Shown here in pieces: positions 1-8,769 of a DNA stretch of 64,000 nucleotides (position 1 is the stretch's first letter; each line of letters starts with the position of its first letter). The DNA comes from Planctomycetota bacterium. GTDB lineage: Bacteria; Planctomycetota; UBA1135; UBA2386. A program made the translations under genes and the position numbers. The notes under the pieces are model-generated. The model saw only the letters and a program-made list of their open reading frames with translations, did no database searches and had not been told where the DNA came from. The stretch is from contig JACKIB010000001.1 of assembly GCA_020638695.1 (NCBI GenBank), positions 62,001-126,000 of the forward strand, in the 5' to 3' direction.

Positions 1-981
1 CGGGTCGAAGAAGATGATCTGGCTGCCGGACGACTCGAAGCGGAACGGCACGTGGACCAGCTCCGCGAGTTCGGCGGCGACGTCGGCTTGGCGTTCCGGA
101 GGGACGAACAGCAGCAGGAACCCGCCACCGCCCGCGCCGGTCAACTTGCCACCGAGCGCCCCGGCCGCTTTGGCCCGGCGGTAGTAGGAGTCGACCTCCG
201 GCGTCGACACTCCGGCGCCCAAGCTCCGCTTGACGTGCCACGCCTCGTCCAGCAACTCGCCGAAGTCTCGCACGTCGCCACCGCCGACCAACAGCTCGAT
301 GCTCTCGTCGACCAGGTCGCGCAGGATGCGCAGCTGCCGGCGCTTGGCGTGCAGATCGCCGAGGTAGGACTCCGCGACCTGCGCCGCGGTGCGCAGGATC
401 CCGGTGTAGAACAGCATCAGGTGGCCATCCAGCTGCTCGGTGCGGCCGGGCGGCAGCAGGATCGGGGTGACGCCGATCTGACCGCTTGGCGCGAAGGTGA
501 GCTTGTTGAAGCCACCGACCGCCGCCGACACCTGATCCTGGGATCCCACCGCCTCGCACAGCAGGTTCTGCTCGACGTGGATCGCTTCCCGCATCAAGTG
601 GTCCTTGCTGACCATCCGCCCCTGCAGGGCGTGCAACCCGTGCAACAGCCCGACCGTGAACGCGGAACTCGACCCCATGCCACTGCGCGCCGGCAGATCA
701 CCGACGTGGTGCACTTCGACCCCGCGCTCGATCCCGAGATGCCCCAACAGGCAGCGCACGACCGGGTGCTCGATCTCGGCCGCGTCCCGCCGGTTCTCCA
801 GCTGCGACCATACGACGCGATACTTGTAGTCGAAGAACGGCGGCAAATAGCGACAGGTGAGGTAGCAGTACTTGTCGATGGTGGTCGCCAGCACCGCGCC
901 ACCGTGTTCGCGATACCAACTGGGGTAGTCGGTCCCGCCGCCGAAGAACGAGATCCGAAACGGGGTGCGACTGATGATCAC
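1..981 (-). CDS. hddA: D-glycero-alpha-D-manno-heptose 7-phosphate kinase (GHMP kinase), 3' end cut by window
   Basis: This GHMP-family kinase would add the 1-phosphate to heptose 7-phosphate, giving the alpha-1,7-bisphosphate on the route to a GDP-heptose for surface polysaccharide. The frame runs open from a GTG at 981 to the window edge (327 codons, no stop seen). The N-terminus reads RTPFRISFFGGGTDYPSW, typical of HddA-type sugar kinases, and the ATP-binding GHMP motif PARSGMGSSS lies at residues 97-106. The last visible residues (GSQIIFFDP) match the usual end of the family, so only a few codons are probably missing. The GTG overlaps the upstream stop as GTGA, which implies translational coupling with the hddC-gmhB fusion that performs the next two steps. 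HddA is favoured over galactokinase or mevalonate kinase mainly because of this neighbour. Confidence 0.88.
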   Translation of the reverse strand, partial: MIISRTPFRISFFGGGTDYPSWYREHGGAVLATTIDKYCYLTCRYLPPFFDYKYRVVWSQLENRRDAAEIEHPVVRCLLGHLGIERGVEVHHVGDLPARSGMGSSSAFTVGLLHGLHALQGRMVSKDHLMREAIHVEQNLLCEAVGSQDQVSAAVGGFNKLTFAPSGQIGVTPILLPPGRTEQLDGHLMLFYTGILRTAAQVAESYLGDLHAKRRQLRILRDLVDESIELLVGGGDVRDFGELLDEAWHVKRSLGAGVSTPEVDSYYRRAKAAGALGGKLTGAGGGGFLLLFVPPERQADVAAELAELVHVPFRFESSGSQIIFFDP

Positions 982-2255
982 GCGGGGTCCTCCACCGGGA
1001 AGAGCGAGCGGGGAGCCAGTTCCTGTAGGCCATCGATCACACGGTCGGGCCGGCAGGACCCGGACCGCTCGGCCGTGCTTCCGTGTCCGGTGCGCACCAG
1101 AGCGGTCCGTGCGCCGATCCGCTGCCCGAGCTCGATGTCACACACGTTGTCGCCGACCACCAGCAGGTCCGGGCCCAGCGGGCCGAACTCGCCACGCAGT
1201 GCCTCAACCATCCCGGGCAGCGGCTTGCGGCATGCACAGTGGTCCTCGGGTCGATGCGGGCAGTGCCACACGCCGTCGACCTCGGCGCCTTCTGCCGCGA
1301 GTAGCTCGAGCATGCGCTGGTTGACCGCAGCCACGTCGTCCTCGCCGTAATGACCGCGGCCAACACCTGCCTGGTTGGTCAGCACCGCGATTCGGTAGCC
1401 CCGAGCGCGGAACGCGCGGATCGCCGCAGCGGCGCCCGGCAGCAGCTTCACCGACTCGGGTCGTCCCAGGTCGGCGCGCTCCGCGATCAGGGTGCCGTCC
1501 CGGTCGAGGATCAGCAGACCGACCTGCTCCGGAGTCTCGGCCCGGGCCGTGGCATAGGCCTCGGGTGTGCCGATGTCATGGAACGCGGCGGTGACGCACC
1601 GGGCGTGCAGCCCGCGCGCGATCCAGCCGGGAAGCACGTCGTGCTCGAGGGAGAACGGAACGCCCTCGGGGAGCTCGGCGAGACGATCGCGCGCGAACAA
1701 GTAGACGCCGGCGTTGATCCAGCACGGCCCGTCCGTCGAGCCCTTCTCGTCGAACCCCTCGATGCGGTTGTCGGCACCGACCCGCAATTGCCCGAACCGG
1801 GATCCGTCTGCCACGCGAACGGCCAGCAGGCTCGCGTCAGGCCACGGGCCCGGTCCGAACGCGTCGTCGAGCGCGACGTCGACCTCCGAGTCGCCGTTCA
1901 ACACCAGCGCGTGCTCGGTGCTGACGAACGGCAGCGCGGCGCGCAGGGCTCCGGCGGTGCCCAGCGGAGCGCGCTCCCGCGCGTAGTGAAGGTCCAACCC
2001 GCGGTATCGCTCGCCGAATGCTTGTTCGATCTGCTCGCCGCGCCACCCGGTGCACAGCACCACGCGCGGCACCGCGGCGGCAACCAGCCGATCGAGCAAG
2101 CGCGCGAGGAACGGCCGGCCGCCGATCTCGGCGAGCGCCTTCGGCCGATCGGGTACTCGGCTCCGCAGGCGTGTCCCCAGGCCACCGCACAGGATCATCC
2201 CCGTGCAGTCACGCAAACGCCGCGGGGACCCCGCGGGCATTCCCTTGCCTCTCAT
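978..2255 (-). CDS. Bifunctional heptose-1-phosphate guanylyltransferase / heptose-1,7-bisphosphate phosphatase (HddC-GmhB fusion)
   Basis: Two enzymes are joined in one 425-residue chain. Residues about 19-235 are a sugar-phosphate nucleotidyltransferase (MILCGGLGTRLRS at the N-terminus, LNGDSEVD near 119). Residues about 245-400 are a HAD phosphatase of the GmhB type, with the nucleophile motif DRDGT at 251-255, LTNQAGVGRG near 292 and a zinc-type CPH...CAC cluster at 332-342. The phosphatase would remove the 7-phosphate and the transferase would add a nucleotide, following the HddA kinase encoded immediately downstream with a 4-base overlap. GDP rather than ADP is inferred from pairing with HddA. 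The start is uncertain: ATGs at 2255 and 2240 both precede the domain, and the second has a purine-rich AGGCAAGGGA stretch before it. Confidence 0.85.
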   Translation of the reverse strand: MRGKGMPAGSPRRLRDCTGMILCGGLGTRLRSRVPDRPKALAEIGGRPFLARLLDRLVAAAVPRVVLCTGWRGEQIEQAFGERYRGLDLHYARERAPLGTAGALRAALPFVSTEHALVLNGDSEVDVALDDAFGPGPWPDASLLAVRVADGSRFGQLRVGADNRIEGFDEKGSTDGPCWINAGVYLFARDRLAELPEGVPFSLEHDVLPGWIARGLHARCVTAAFHDIGTPEAYATARAETPEQVGLLILDRDGTLIAERADLGRPESVKLLPGAAAAIRAFRARGYRIAVLTNQAGVGRGHYGEDDVAAVNQRMLELLAAEGAEVDGVWHCPHRPEDHCACRKPLPGMVEALRGEFGPLGPDLLVVGDNVCDIELGQRIGARTALVRTGHGSTAERSGSCRPDRVIDGLQELAPRSLFPVEDPA

Positions 2256-2468
2256 CGACTTCGACTTCCCGGGTGGGGCGCACTCCCCACCCGGTCGAGC
2301 TATCGGAGGCCGTGCAGTGGCAGCTTGAGTCGCGCCGGGACGGGGCCCGGATCGGCCCCGGAACTCTCTTGGCCTGGCTGCCCCGGTCGTGCCCGCCGCA
2401 GCTGGCGTCGCCGACTCCCAACCGCATCTCCGGGCCGGTCGTCAGTCGTCGGCGTCGCGCGGCGCGAG

Positions 2469-4460
2469 TCAGCGGCAGACCAGTTTGTCGCCGAGAATCG
2501 TCAGGAAAGCGCGCTTGAGCGTGTCGAACGACGGGCTGCTGACGAATGTCCGGTTGGCCGCGTCGCTGAGGTCGCGCAAGCTCGTGCTGCCACTGCCGCC
2601 GACGAACACGCAGAACACCGCGTTGATGTCGTCGCAAGTCGCCGGGTTCTGGATCGCCGCCACTGCGTTGGCGAACGACGCCCGCGACGCGTTCTCCTCG
2701 CCATCGGTGAACAATACGATCACCGTCTGGTTGTCCGGGGTGGTCTTCTTCTCCGCCGCAGTCAGGTTGGCACCGCTGACCACGGCATCGTAGAGCGCGG
2801 TCGACCCGTTGCTGCTCAACCGTCCGATTGCGTTGCGCACCGCGTCTTGCGTGTCGGAGAAGCCCACGACCGTGTGCACACCGCTGGCGAACGCCACCAA
2901 GGCGACCCGCGCCTTCGACTCCGGTCCCTGCCGGATGTTGTCGAGCAGACCCAGCGCCGCGGCTTTCGCCTGGTTGAGTTCGGCGGTGCTGATGCTCCCA
3001 CTGGTGTCGAACACGAACAGCAGGGAGACGTCGGTCGGCGACGACTGCACGCGCGATGCACACCCCTCGGTCTTGCCGATCAAGCCGCGGTACGACACCA
3101 CGGTGCGCAAGTCCTTGCGCGCGCCCTGTCGGGCCTCGTCGTAGCGCACCCGCACACTCACGGATTGGCTGGGCAAGAGCTTCCCGGCCGTACCGACGAA
3201 GCTCTTGTCCGTGAGCTCGACCAAGGTCTCCTGGTTGTCGTCGAGCTCCATGAAGAAGCGCAGCGCGGCTGCGTCGGCCAGCGTGAGCTGCTCTGCGGTC
3301 GCACCGGGTGCGGCCGACACATTGGTCACCTTGTAGGTCACGAAGGTGCCCGACTGGTCGCGTTCGATCTTCTCGAAGTCCAACTCGAGCCGCCCCCGGA
3401 AGAAGTGATCGAGAACGCGCGCACACACGCTCGCCGCGCGTGGATAGAGATGGGACGCGTTGTCTTCCACCACCGCGGTGTCGAGCTTCATCACCGAGTT
3501 CGCCACCAACGCCTGCGGAGTACACGGCAGGTTCACACAGAAGTGTGGCGTGCAGAACAAACGGCTGCTCACCCGGCCCACACGCGTGTTCGCGTTGAGG
3601 CCGTCGTTCACCGCATACTGGCAATCCGGGTCGATCATCACCACGCTGCCCGGGAGGTTGCCGCGGGTGAAGGTGTCGTCGCTGAAGAACTCGGTAGCGG
3701 AGAACTTCGCGACTCGATCGAAGTAGCCCAGCAGCGTCTCCTGGTAGGGCTCGCCCGCCTGGAGGCCCATCAGCGCCTTGGCGGAGCCCATCGCGTGGTC
3801 GTTGCCCCACCGTTCCAGCTCGGAGCAGCCGGTGATTCCGCCGTACCATCGGTGATCGCAGATGTGAGCGTCACCGCGCGTGTGGCTCGGCTGCGACATG
3901 TCCTGCACCAGGTGCAGCACGTGGCCGACATCGACCAGCATCCGGGCCGTGGCCGCCAGACGCTGGTTGCGTGTCGCGGCGATCCCGGCGTCGTGGTAGC
4001 GCTGGATCGCATCGGTCCAGTGGAATCCGCCGCTCTGCTTGGAGTTGGCCCAGTCGTACGCGTTGTCGTAGAAGACCGAGATCGACTTGTTGCCGTGTTG
4101 GTATTCGCGGAAGTGGTTGGCGGGCCAGTTGCCGTCGTCCTCACCGACCGCGCCGACCACCACCAGATCCGCCGGGCGCTCGTCGAACGAGAACCCCTTG
4201 CCGAGCTCGCGCAGCAGCTCGCCACTGATGTGGGTGCGACTGAAGTCGGTCGGGAACTTGACCCGCCCGCTGTCGAACGCGTCGCTGCCGAGCTTGTGAT
4301 CACTGAGGAAGGCACGGAACCCGCTGGAGCCCTGCACCGCGACCTTGGTCAACAAGGCATGGATGTTGACCGGGTGCGGCAGTGCGGTGTGGCCAGCGGG
4401 TTGCGCTGTTGCGGCGATCGCCGCGGCGAGGGTGATCAGGAATCCGGGAACGCTGAGCAC
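2469..4460 (-). CDS. Secreted zinc phospholipase C/P1 nuclease-like domain fused to a von Willebrand A domain
   Basis: The GTG at 4460 is chosen because AGGAGG lies 6 bases upstream and it begins directly with a signal peptide (about 21 residues, AAAIAATAQ end). This removes an overlap that longer starts would make with the upstream gene. Of 663 residues, the N-terminal half resembles the zinc phospholipase C/S1-P1 nuclease fold: NHF near 115, then GHVLHLVQDMSQPSHTRGDA at 179-198 with His183, Asp187 and His193 in the usual zinc spacing. Residues about 477-650 are a vWA domain with the metal site DTSGS at 485-489 and TDGEE at 585-589. The substrate is unknown; the vWA part suggests protein or surface binding. 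It lies 31 bases after the NHL lipoprotein gene and is probably co-transcribed with it. Confidence 0.7.
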   Translation of the reverse strand: MLSVPGFLITLAAAIAATAQPAGHTALPHPVNIHALLTKVAVQGSSGFRAFLSDHKLGSDAFDSGRVKFPTDFSRTHISGELLRELGKGFSFDERPADLVVVGAVGEDDGNWPANHFREYQHGNKSISVFYDNAYDWANSKQSGGFHWTDAIQRYHDAGIAATRNQRLAATARMLVDVGHVLHLVQDMSQPSHTRGDAHICDHRWYGGITGCSELERWGNDHAMGSAKALMGLQAGEPYQETLLGYFDRVAKFSATEFFSDDTFTRGNLPGSVVMIDPDCQYAVNDGLNANTRVGRVSSRLFCTPHFCVNLPCTPQALVANSVMKLDTAVVEDNASHLYPRAASVCARVLDHFFRGRLELDFEKIERDQSGTFVTYKVTNVSAAPGATAEQLTLADAAALRFFMELDDNQETLVELTDKSFVGTAGKLLPSQSVSVRVRYDEARQGARKDLRTVVSYRGLIGKTEGCASRVQSSPTDVSLLFVFDTSGSISTAELNQAKAAALGLLDNIRQGPESKARVALVAFASGVHTVVGFSDTQDAVRNAIGRLSSNGSTALYDAVVSGANLTAAEKKTTPDNQTVIVLFTDGEENASRASFANAVAAIQNPATCDDINAVFCVFVGGSGSTSLRDLSDAANRTFVSSPSFDTLKRAFLTILGDKLVCR

Positions 4461-4491
4461 GGGGAACCTCCTGGGGCGTTGCGCGGGTGCT

Positions 4492-6309
4492 TCAGTAGGA
4501 GAGCAGGTACCAGCGTCCACTCGGCCACCGCCGGTCGAGACGCAGAATCAGGTCCGTGGTCGTCGGGCCCGACTGGCGGCGGACCGTGACTTCGGCAGTG
4601 TCGGCGCCGAGGAAACGCGGGCTGACGTCGAGCATCCCGGCGGCGGCGGCTTGGCGGGTCGCCGCATCCAGCGCCTCGAACTCGACGCGCGCCGCGTCCT
4701 GAGCCTCGGGCACGAAGTGCTCCAGGTAGGTGTCGAGCGCGCCCGCGGAGTAGGCAGCAATCATCGCCTTCACGCGGTCAACCGGTGTGCCGCCGTCGGG
4801 ATCGGCGTGAAGCCGCAGCAGGAACAGCTTGCTCGCCCCCGCGATCAGCAGCAGATCCCCTCCGGGATCGGCGAACAAGACCGCGTCGCGCGCCGGTTGC
4901 CCATCCGGCGTGACGACGGTTCGGCGGAGATCGCCCAGGGTCCCGAACAGCAGCACTTCCGATCCTCCCGAAACGCAGACGACCACCACATTGCGCTGGG
5001 GAGCGACCGAGGCCGCCCCGACACCCGCGATGCGGGGCACGGCGAAGCGCGACGCCGGCAACTGCTGCAGGTCGCGACCACGGAACTCCACGACGACGCC
5101 TCCTGCGCAGCAGAGGCCGAACTCGCCATGGTCCAGACTCGTCGCGGCGACATCGAGCGATGAGGTCCGCAGGTGGTTGCCGCCGGCGTTCAGGAGCTGG
5201 ATGCGGCTGTTTCCCGCGTCCGCCACGTAGATCGGCCCCTGGTCCTCGGTGCCCAGACTCCGGTCAGTGGCCACGTCTGCCGGCGCCATGAATTCGCCAT
5301 CCCCACTGCCCTGCTGACCGACGGTTCCGGTGACGTGGAATGCGGTGTCGAGCTGCCCGCTGCTCAACAGGCGAAGCACGCGGTGCTGCCCGGTATCGGC
5401 GACGACCATTCGCCCGCGACCGTCGATGCAGAATCCGCGCGCGTCACTGCCAGCCGGCAAGGAAAGTCGCCGCCCAAGGGCCAGCGTGTTCCGATCGATC
5501 GCCACCAGTGCCGTCCCACCAGCCAGCGCCCATAGCCCACCCTGTGCATCGAACTCGAGGTCGCGCACATCGTCGAGCGCGGCTTCGGTGACGAGCGAGG
5601 GCTCTGGGACGACCGAGACACGGTTCGCGCCCACCAAGGCCCCTCGCTGCCGCGGACCGTGGAGCCCGGAAAGGTAGCGGCCGTCGGTGGTCCGCACCGT
5701 GACGATCGGCTGGTAGTGACCCGTTGCGGGGTACGTGTGCTGGAAGCTCGCCCCTGTGCCGCGCTCGTCGTAGGCCCCGTCGCCATCCCAATCGACGAAG
5801 TACGTCGATGCGGGATCACGGGAACGCACCGACAACCGGACGGTGAGCGGCGCGGGCCCGTTGGGCGGGTCGAACACCAACTCCACCGGCACGTGCTCCG
5901 CGGTGCTCTCGACGGTGGCGACGGATTCAACAAGCGGAGCCCCGTTCGCTTCCGCGACCACAAGGAAGCGATTGGTGCCGGCCTGCAACACGACGTTCAC
6001 GATGAAGAACGAACGGTCGGGCTGGATCGCCGCGACGTACGCGGTCTGCTGCAGCAGGCGGCGCTGCTCGACGGTCAGGTTCGCAGTGCTGGTCGTCTCG
6101 AGCTTGGCCGCCCATACCCGCGTCGCTCCGCTTGGAGCCGTTCCGTGGATGGTGAATACGGTGCTGGTGTAGCGGGCTCGCGAGATCCCCAGATCGACGA
6201 ACGAGTCGTCGCGCACGCGGGCAGGGCAAGAAACCAGCAACAGCGTGGCCGGCAGTGCAACCAGGGCTGTGAATGCGCCATGGGAGCGTGACGCGATAGC
6301 GGATTCCAT
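4492..6309 (-). CDS. Lipoprotein with PKD domain and NHL-type beta-propeller
   Basis: The ATG at 6309 follows GGAGGAG at good spacing and opens a lipoprotein signal ending LLLVSC. The 605-residue protein has a PKD-like domain (FDPPNGPAPLTVRLSV, then a WDGDGAYDE turn and a QHTYPATG strand). It continues into NHL-like propeller repeats (GRMVVADTGQHRVLRL; GPIYVADAGNSRIQLL). It is probably an outer-surface or periplasmic protein with no identifiable catalytic site. The last 120 residues resemble a helical domain followed by a strand-rich tail reminiscent of a nuclear-transport-factor-like fold, but this is a guess. It is the first gene of a likely two-gene unit with the vWA protein. Confidence 0.65.
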   Translation of the reverse strand: MESAIASRSHGAFTALVALPATLLLVSCPARVRDDSFVDLGISRARYTSTVFTIHGTAPSGATRVWAAKLETTSTANLTVEQRRLLQQTAYVAAIQPDRSFFIVNVVLQAGTNRFLVVAEANGAPLVESVATVESTAEHVPVELVFDPPNGPAPLTVRLSVRSRDPASTYFVDWDGDGAYDERGTGASFQHTYPATGHYQPIVTVRTTDGRYLSGLHGPRQRGALVGANRVSVVPEPSLVTEAALDDVRDLEFDAQGGLWALAGGTALVAIDRNTLALGRRLSLPAGSDARGFCIDGRGRMVVADTGQHRVLRLLSSGQLDTAFHVTGTVGQQGSGDGEFMAPADVATDRSLGTEDQGPIYVADAGNSRIQLLNAGGNHLRTSSLDVAATSLDHGEFGLCCAGGVVVEFRGRDLQQLPASRFAVPRIAGVGAASVAPQRNVVVVCVSGGSEVLLFGTLGDLRRTVVTPDGQPARDAVLFADPGGDLLLIAGASKLFLLRLHADPDGGTPVDRVKAMIAAYSAGALDTYLEHFVPEAQDAARVEFEALDAATRQAAAAGMLDVSPRFLGADTAEVTVRRQSGPTTTDLILRLDRRWPSGRWYLLSY

Positions 6310-6345
6310 GGGGGCTCCTCCGGTGAGACGGCTGAAGGACCCCCG

Positions 6346-6373
6346 AGTGTACGGAGTGATCGCCACCCCGCAA
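6346..6373 (-). promoter_or_regulatory. Candidate promoter for the PKD/NHL lipoprotein unit
   Basis: On the minus strand TTGCGG (6373-6368) and TACACT (6351-6346) are 16 bases apart. Transcription would start about 30 bases before the ATG at 6309, leaving room for the GGAGGAG ribosome site. Match to the sigma-70 consensus is partial. Confidence 0.4.
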
Positions 6374-6402
6374 GGCGCGGCGGCAGGGAGAGCCGAGCGG
6401 AT

Positions 6403-8391
6403 CTACTGCACCAGGTTCAGTGGCACCGCGTTGCTCGCCAGGTACAGCGCCCCCTGGTCATCGTGCACCACGAAGGCGTGGAACAGCGTCAAGCCGACGG
6501 CGGCCGGCGCGGTGGTCTTGGGAAACACCAGTCGAGCTTGTGCTTGCCCTTCCGCTCCCAGGCTGCCGCGCATCGCCTGGAAGCCCTGGACACCGGGCAT
6601 CTGCAGCGACACGCGGAACCAGGCATCCGGGTTCAGGGGAACGAGCACACCGCCGGCCGGAAAGCCGGGCGAGGTGCTGAGCGATCCGGCGATCCAGTAG
6701 CGCCGCTGCGCGCCGATCGCACCCGCCGCGAGGCTGAACAACAGCGGGCCGCCATTGCTCACCGACATCTCGTGGCGGTCCGCGGTCAGCTCGAGTCGCC
6801 GACCGGAGAACACCACGACCTGCTTGCTCCCTGCGCACACGAAGTCGGCGACACCATCGCCGTTGCCGTCACCCGCGCCCGTCACGGCGAGTCCGAAGTG
6901 CGCGCCGGCCCCGGCGCCGACGAATCGATCGATACCGACCCCATCTCGGCCGGAGAACACCCGCACATGGCCGATCGGTTCGGGCGCCCGCAGATCGCCG
7001 GGCTCGCCCACCGCGAAGTCCGGGTAGCCGTCGCGGTTGACGTCGCCGACCCCGGCCACCGCCGTACCGTGTCGTCCGCCCTCCTGCTCGCCGGTGGTCG
7101 TGAACAGCAGCCGGCGGGTCGCGCCGGAGAACACCCTCGCCTCTCCCGCGGAACGCTGCGCATCCGGCGCTCCAGCGATCACGTCCGGTACGCCGTCCCG
7201 GTCGATGTCCCCCGCCGCGGCGAGGGCTGCGCCGAGACGCGCGCCCACCAGTGTGCCGACGATTCGATCGAGCCGAGCGCCCGTGCGACCGGAGAACAGG
7301 TACAGCGCGCCGACCGCGGACGCGGCGCCGTCTTCGTCGGGGGCACCGACCCACAGGTCGCCGAAACCGTCGCGGTCGACGTCGCCCGCGGCCGCCACGG
7401 CGGCACCGAACGAGGCTCCGTTGGCGCCATCGCTCAGCACGCGCAGCTCAGTTCCGGTCTTGCCGGAGTACACCCGCACGCTGCCGAACGGACTCGTCGC
7501 TTGCGGAATGCCAACGGCCACATCCCCGACACCGTCGCGGTCGAAGTCGCCGCAGAGGCACACCGCGATCCCTTGCACTGCGCCACTGACTTGCCCGCCC
7601 CATTCGTACAGCAACCCACCGGCTCGTCCGGAATACAGCCGCACCTTCCAGTCCGCACCGTTCACCAGCGCGACCGCGAAGTCGCCGCGGCTGTCCTGGT
7701 CGAGGTCGGAACCCCCTGCGACCGCGGTGCCGAGTGCGGTCCCGGTGGCTCCGTCGATCGCGTAGAGCAGCCGCCCCGTGCGCCCAGAACGCACTTCGAC
7801 CTGCCCAGCCCCGCCGTTGCGCGTGCCGTCACCCAGCAACAAGTCGGCGTAGCCATCGCCGTCGAGGTCGCTGGTCGACGCCAGCGCAGCCGCGGCAGGG
7901 AGCTGGAACAGCACCCGCTGGGTTGGATCCGTCGTGCTGGTCCCGTGCTCGTCGTCGAGGAGATACACCAGGGTGGTCGAGTTACGGATGGCCGCGCCCT
8001 GGACGTTGAAGAAGTCGACCCGCAGCTGTTCGACTCCCTCGACGAACGCGTCGTCGAGGATCTCGACTGTCACCGTCTTGGGCGCCTGGTCGCCGCCGGC
8101 CCAACTCAGCGTGCCCTCGACCGCCACGTAGTCCTGCCCGGCCAGCGCCGAGCCGTCGGCCGTGGCGTAGCGCACCTCCACCCGCGCGTTGTTGCCGTTC
8201 TCCCGGGCCACCGTGATCTGCAGCTTGACACCCTTGCCCTCCGTCACGGTGACCACCGCCGCCGGGACGATCGAATTGGGTATCGGCGGGGTGTCGCTGG
8301 AGCTTCCCCCGCTCGAACTCTTGCACTGCACCAAGGTGAGCAGCGCACACAGGAGGACGGCGAGGCGAGGCAGATTCGGAGTGGCAGGCAT
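6403..8391 (-). CDS. Lipoprotein with Calx-beta domain and seven FG-GAP repeats
   Basis: The ATG at 8391 begins a lipoprotein signal (LLCALLTLVQC) followed by a Ser/Gly-rich linker. A Calx-beta domain follows (VTVTEGKGVKLQITV ... ATADGSALAGQDYVAVEGTL ... VEILDDAFVEG). Then come seven FG-GAP calcium-loop repeats of the integrin-alpha type, for example DLDGDGYADLLLGDG, DFDRDGVGDVAVGIP, DVDRDGFGDLWVGAP and DVNRDGYPDFAVGEP, predicting a seven-bladed propeller. A C-terminal strand-rich region of about 100 residues completes the 662-residue protein. An in-frame GTG six codons upstream is an alternative start; neither has a clear ribosome site. A role at the cell surface in adhesion or matrix is inferred from fold only. 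Confidence 0.75.
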   Translation of the reverse strand: MPATPNLPRLAVLLCALLTLVQCKSSSGGSSSDTPPIPNSIVPAAVVTVTEGKGVKLQITVARENGNNARVEVRYATADGSALAGQDYVAVEGTLSWAGGDQAPKTVTVEILDDAFVEGVEQLRVDFFNVQGAAIRNSTTLVYLLDDEHGTSTTDPTQRVLFQLPAAAALASTSDLDGDGYADLLLGDGTRNGGAGQVEVRSGRTGRLLYAIDGATGTALGTAVAGGSDLDQDSRGDFAVALVNGADWKVRLYSGRAGGLLYEWGGQVSGAVQGIAVCLCGDFDRDGVGDVAVGIPQATSPFGSVRVYSGKTGTELRVLSDGANGASFGAAVAAAGDVDRDGFGDLWVGAPDEDGAASAVGALYLFSGRTGARLDRIVGTLVGARLGAALAAAGDIDRDGVPDVIAGAPDAQRSAGEARVFSGATRRLLFTTTGEQEGGRHGTAVAGVGDVNRDGYPDFAVGEPGDLRAPEPIGHVRVFSGRDGVGIDRFVGAGAGAHFGLAVTGAGDGNGDGVADFVCAGSKQVVVFSGRRLELTADRHEMSVSNGGPLLFSLAAGAIGAQRRYWIAGSLSTSPGFPAGGVLVPLNPDAWFRVSLQMPGVQGFQAMRGSLGAEGQAQARLVFPKTTAPAAVGLTLFHAFVVHDDQGALYLASNAVPLNLVQ

Positions 8392-8769
8392 GCGTTGGGA
8401 TAGCGACACGGCCAGCCGAGAATAACCGTGGATCCGCGCCACGGCGCCCACGGAGGCGGGTGGCGCGGGATCGGACGGGCCGAGCCACGGTCAGCCCGAA
8501 CCTCAGGGCGCGGTGCGACCGGGTCTGCGGTTGCGCCGCGGCGGGTGGGTGGCTGCGATCGTACGGCGGAAGCCCGCTCCCCGCGGCGTTGCCCCCCGTC
8601 TGGGAGTCTGCGCCACGGAAGGGCGATTCAGCAGCTGCGTGGAATTCGGCACGCAACCGAATTGGTGGACTCGGCGAGGCTTTCGGCGGGTGACGGTTGC
8701 GCCCGCCGGAACTGCACGATGCGGCCAGTTCCCGGTGCGACGGAGGCGCTCGCCGGAGACAATCGCGGC
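8392..8769. other. Intergenic region between divergent genes
   Basis: These 378 bases separate the FG-GAP lipoprotein (minus) from the heme dehydrogenase-like gene (plus) and must hold both promoters. A TATTCT hexamer on the minus strand (8424-8419) and GACAAT on the plus strand (8758-8763) are the only -10-like sequences noticed. No other gene or repeat is supported here. Confidence 0.4.

Noticed and set aside
1350..4589. A 1079-codon open frame on the plus strand.
   Set aside because: It is antisense to three well-supported minus-strand genes and crosses their boundaries; long empty frames are expected at this GC content and its translation resembles no protein.
6463..8403. A 646-codon plus-strand frame opposite the FG-GAP lipoprotein.
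   Set aside because: The periodic codons of the FG-GAP repeats keep the opposite strand open; the sequence is compositionally biased and matches nothing.
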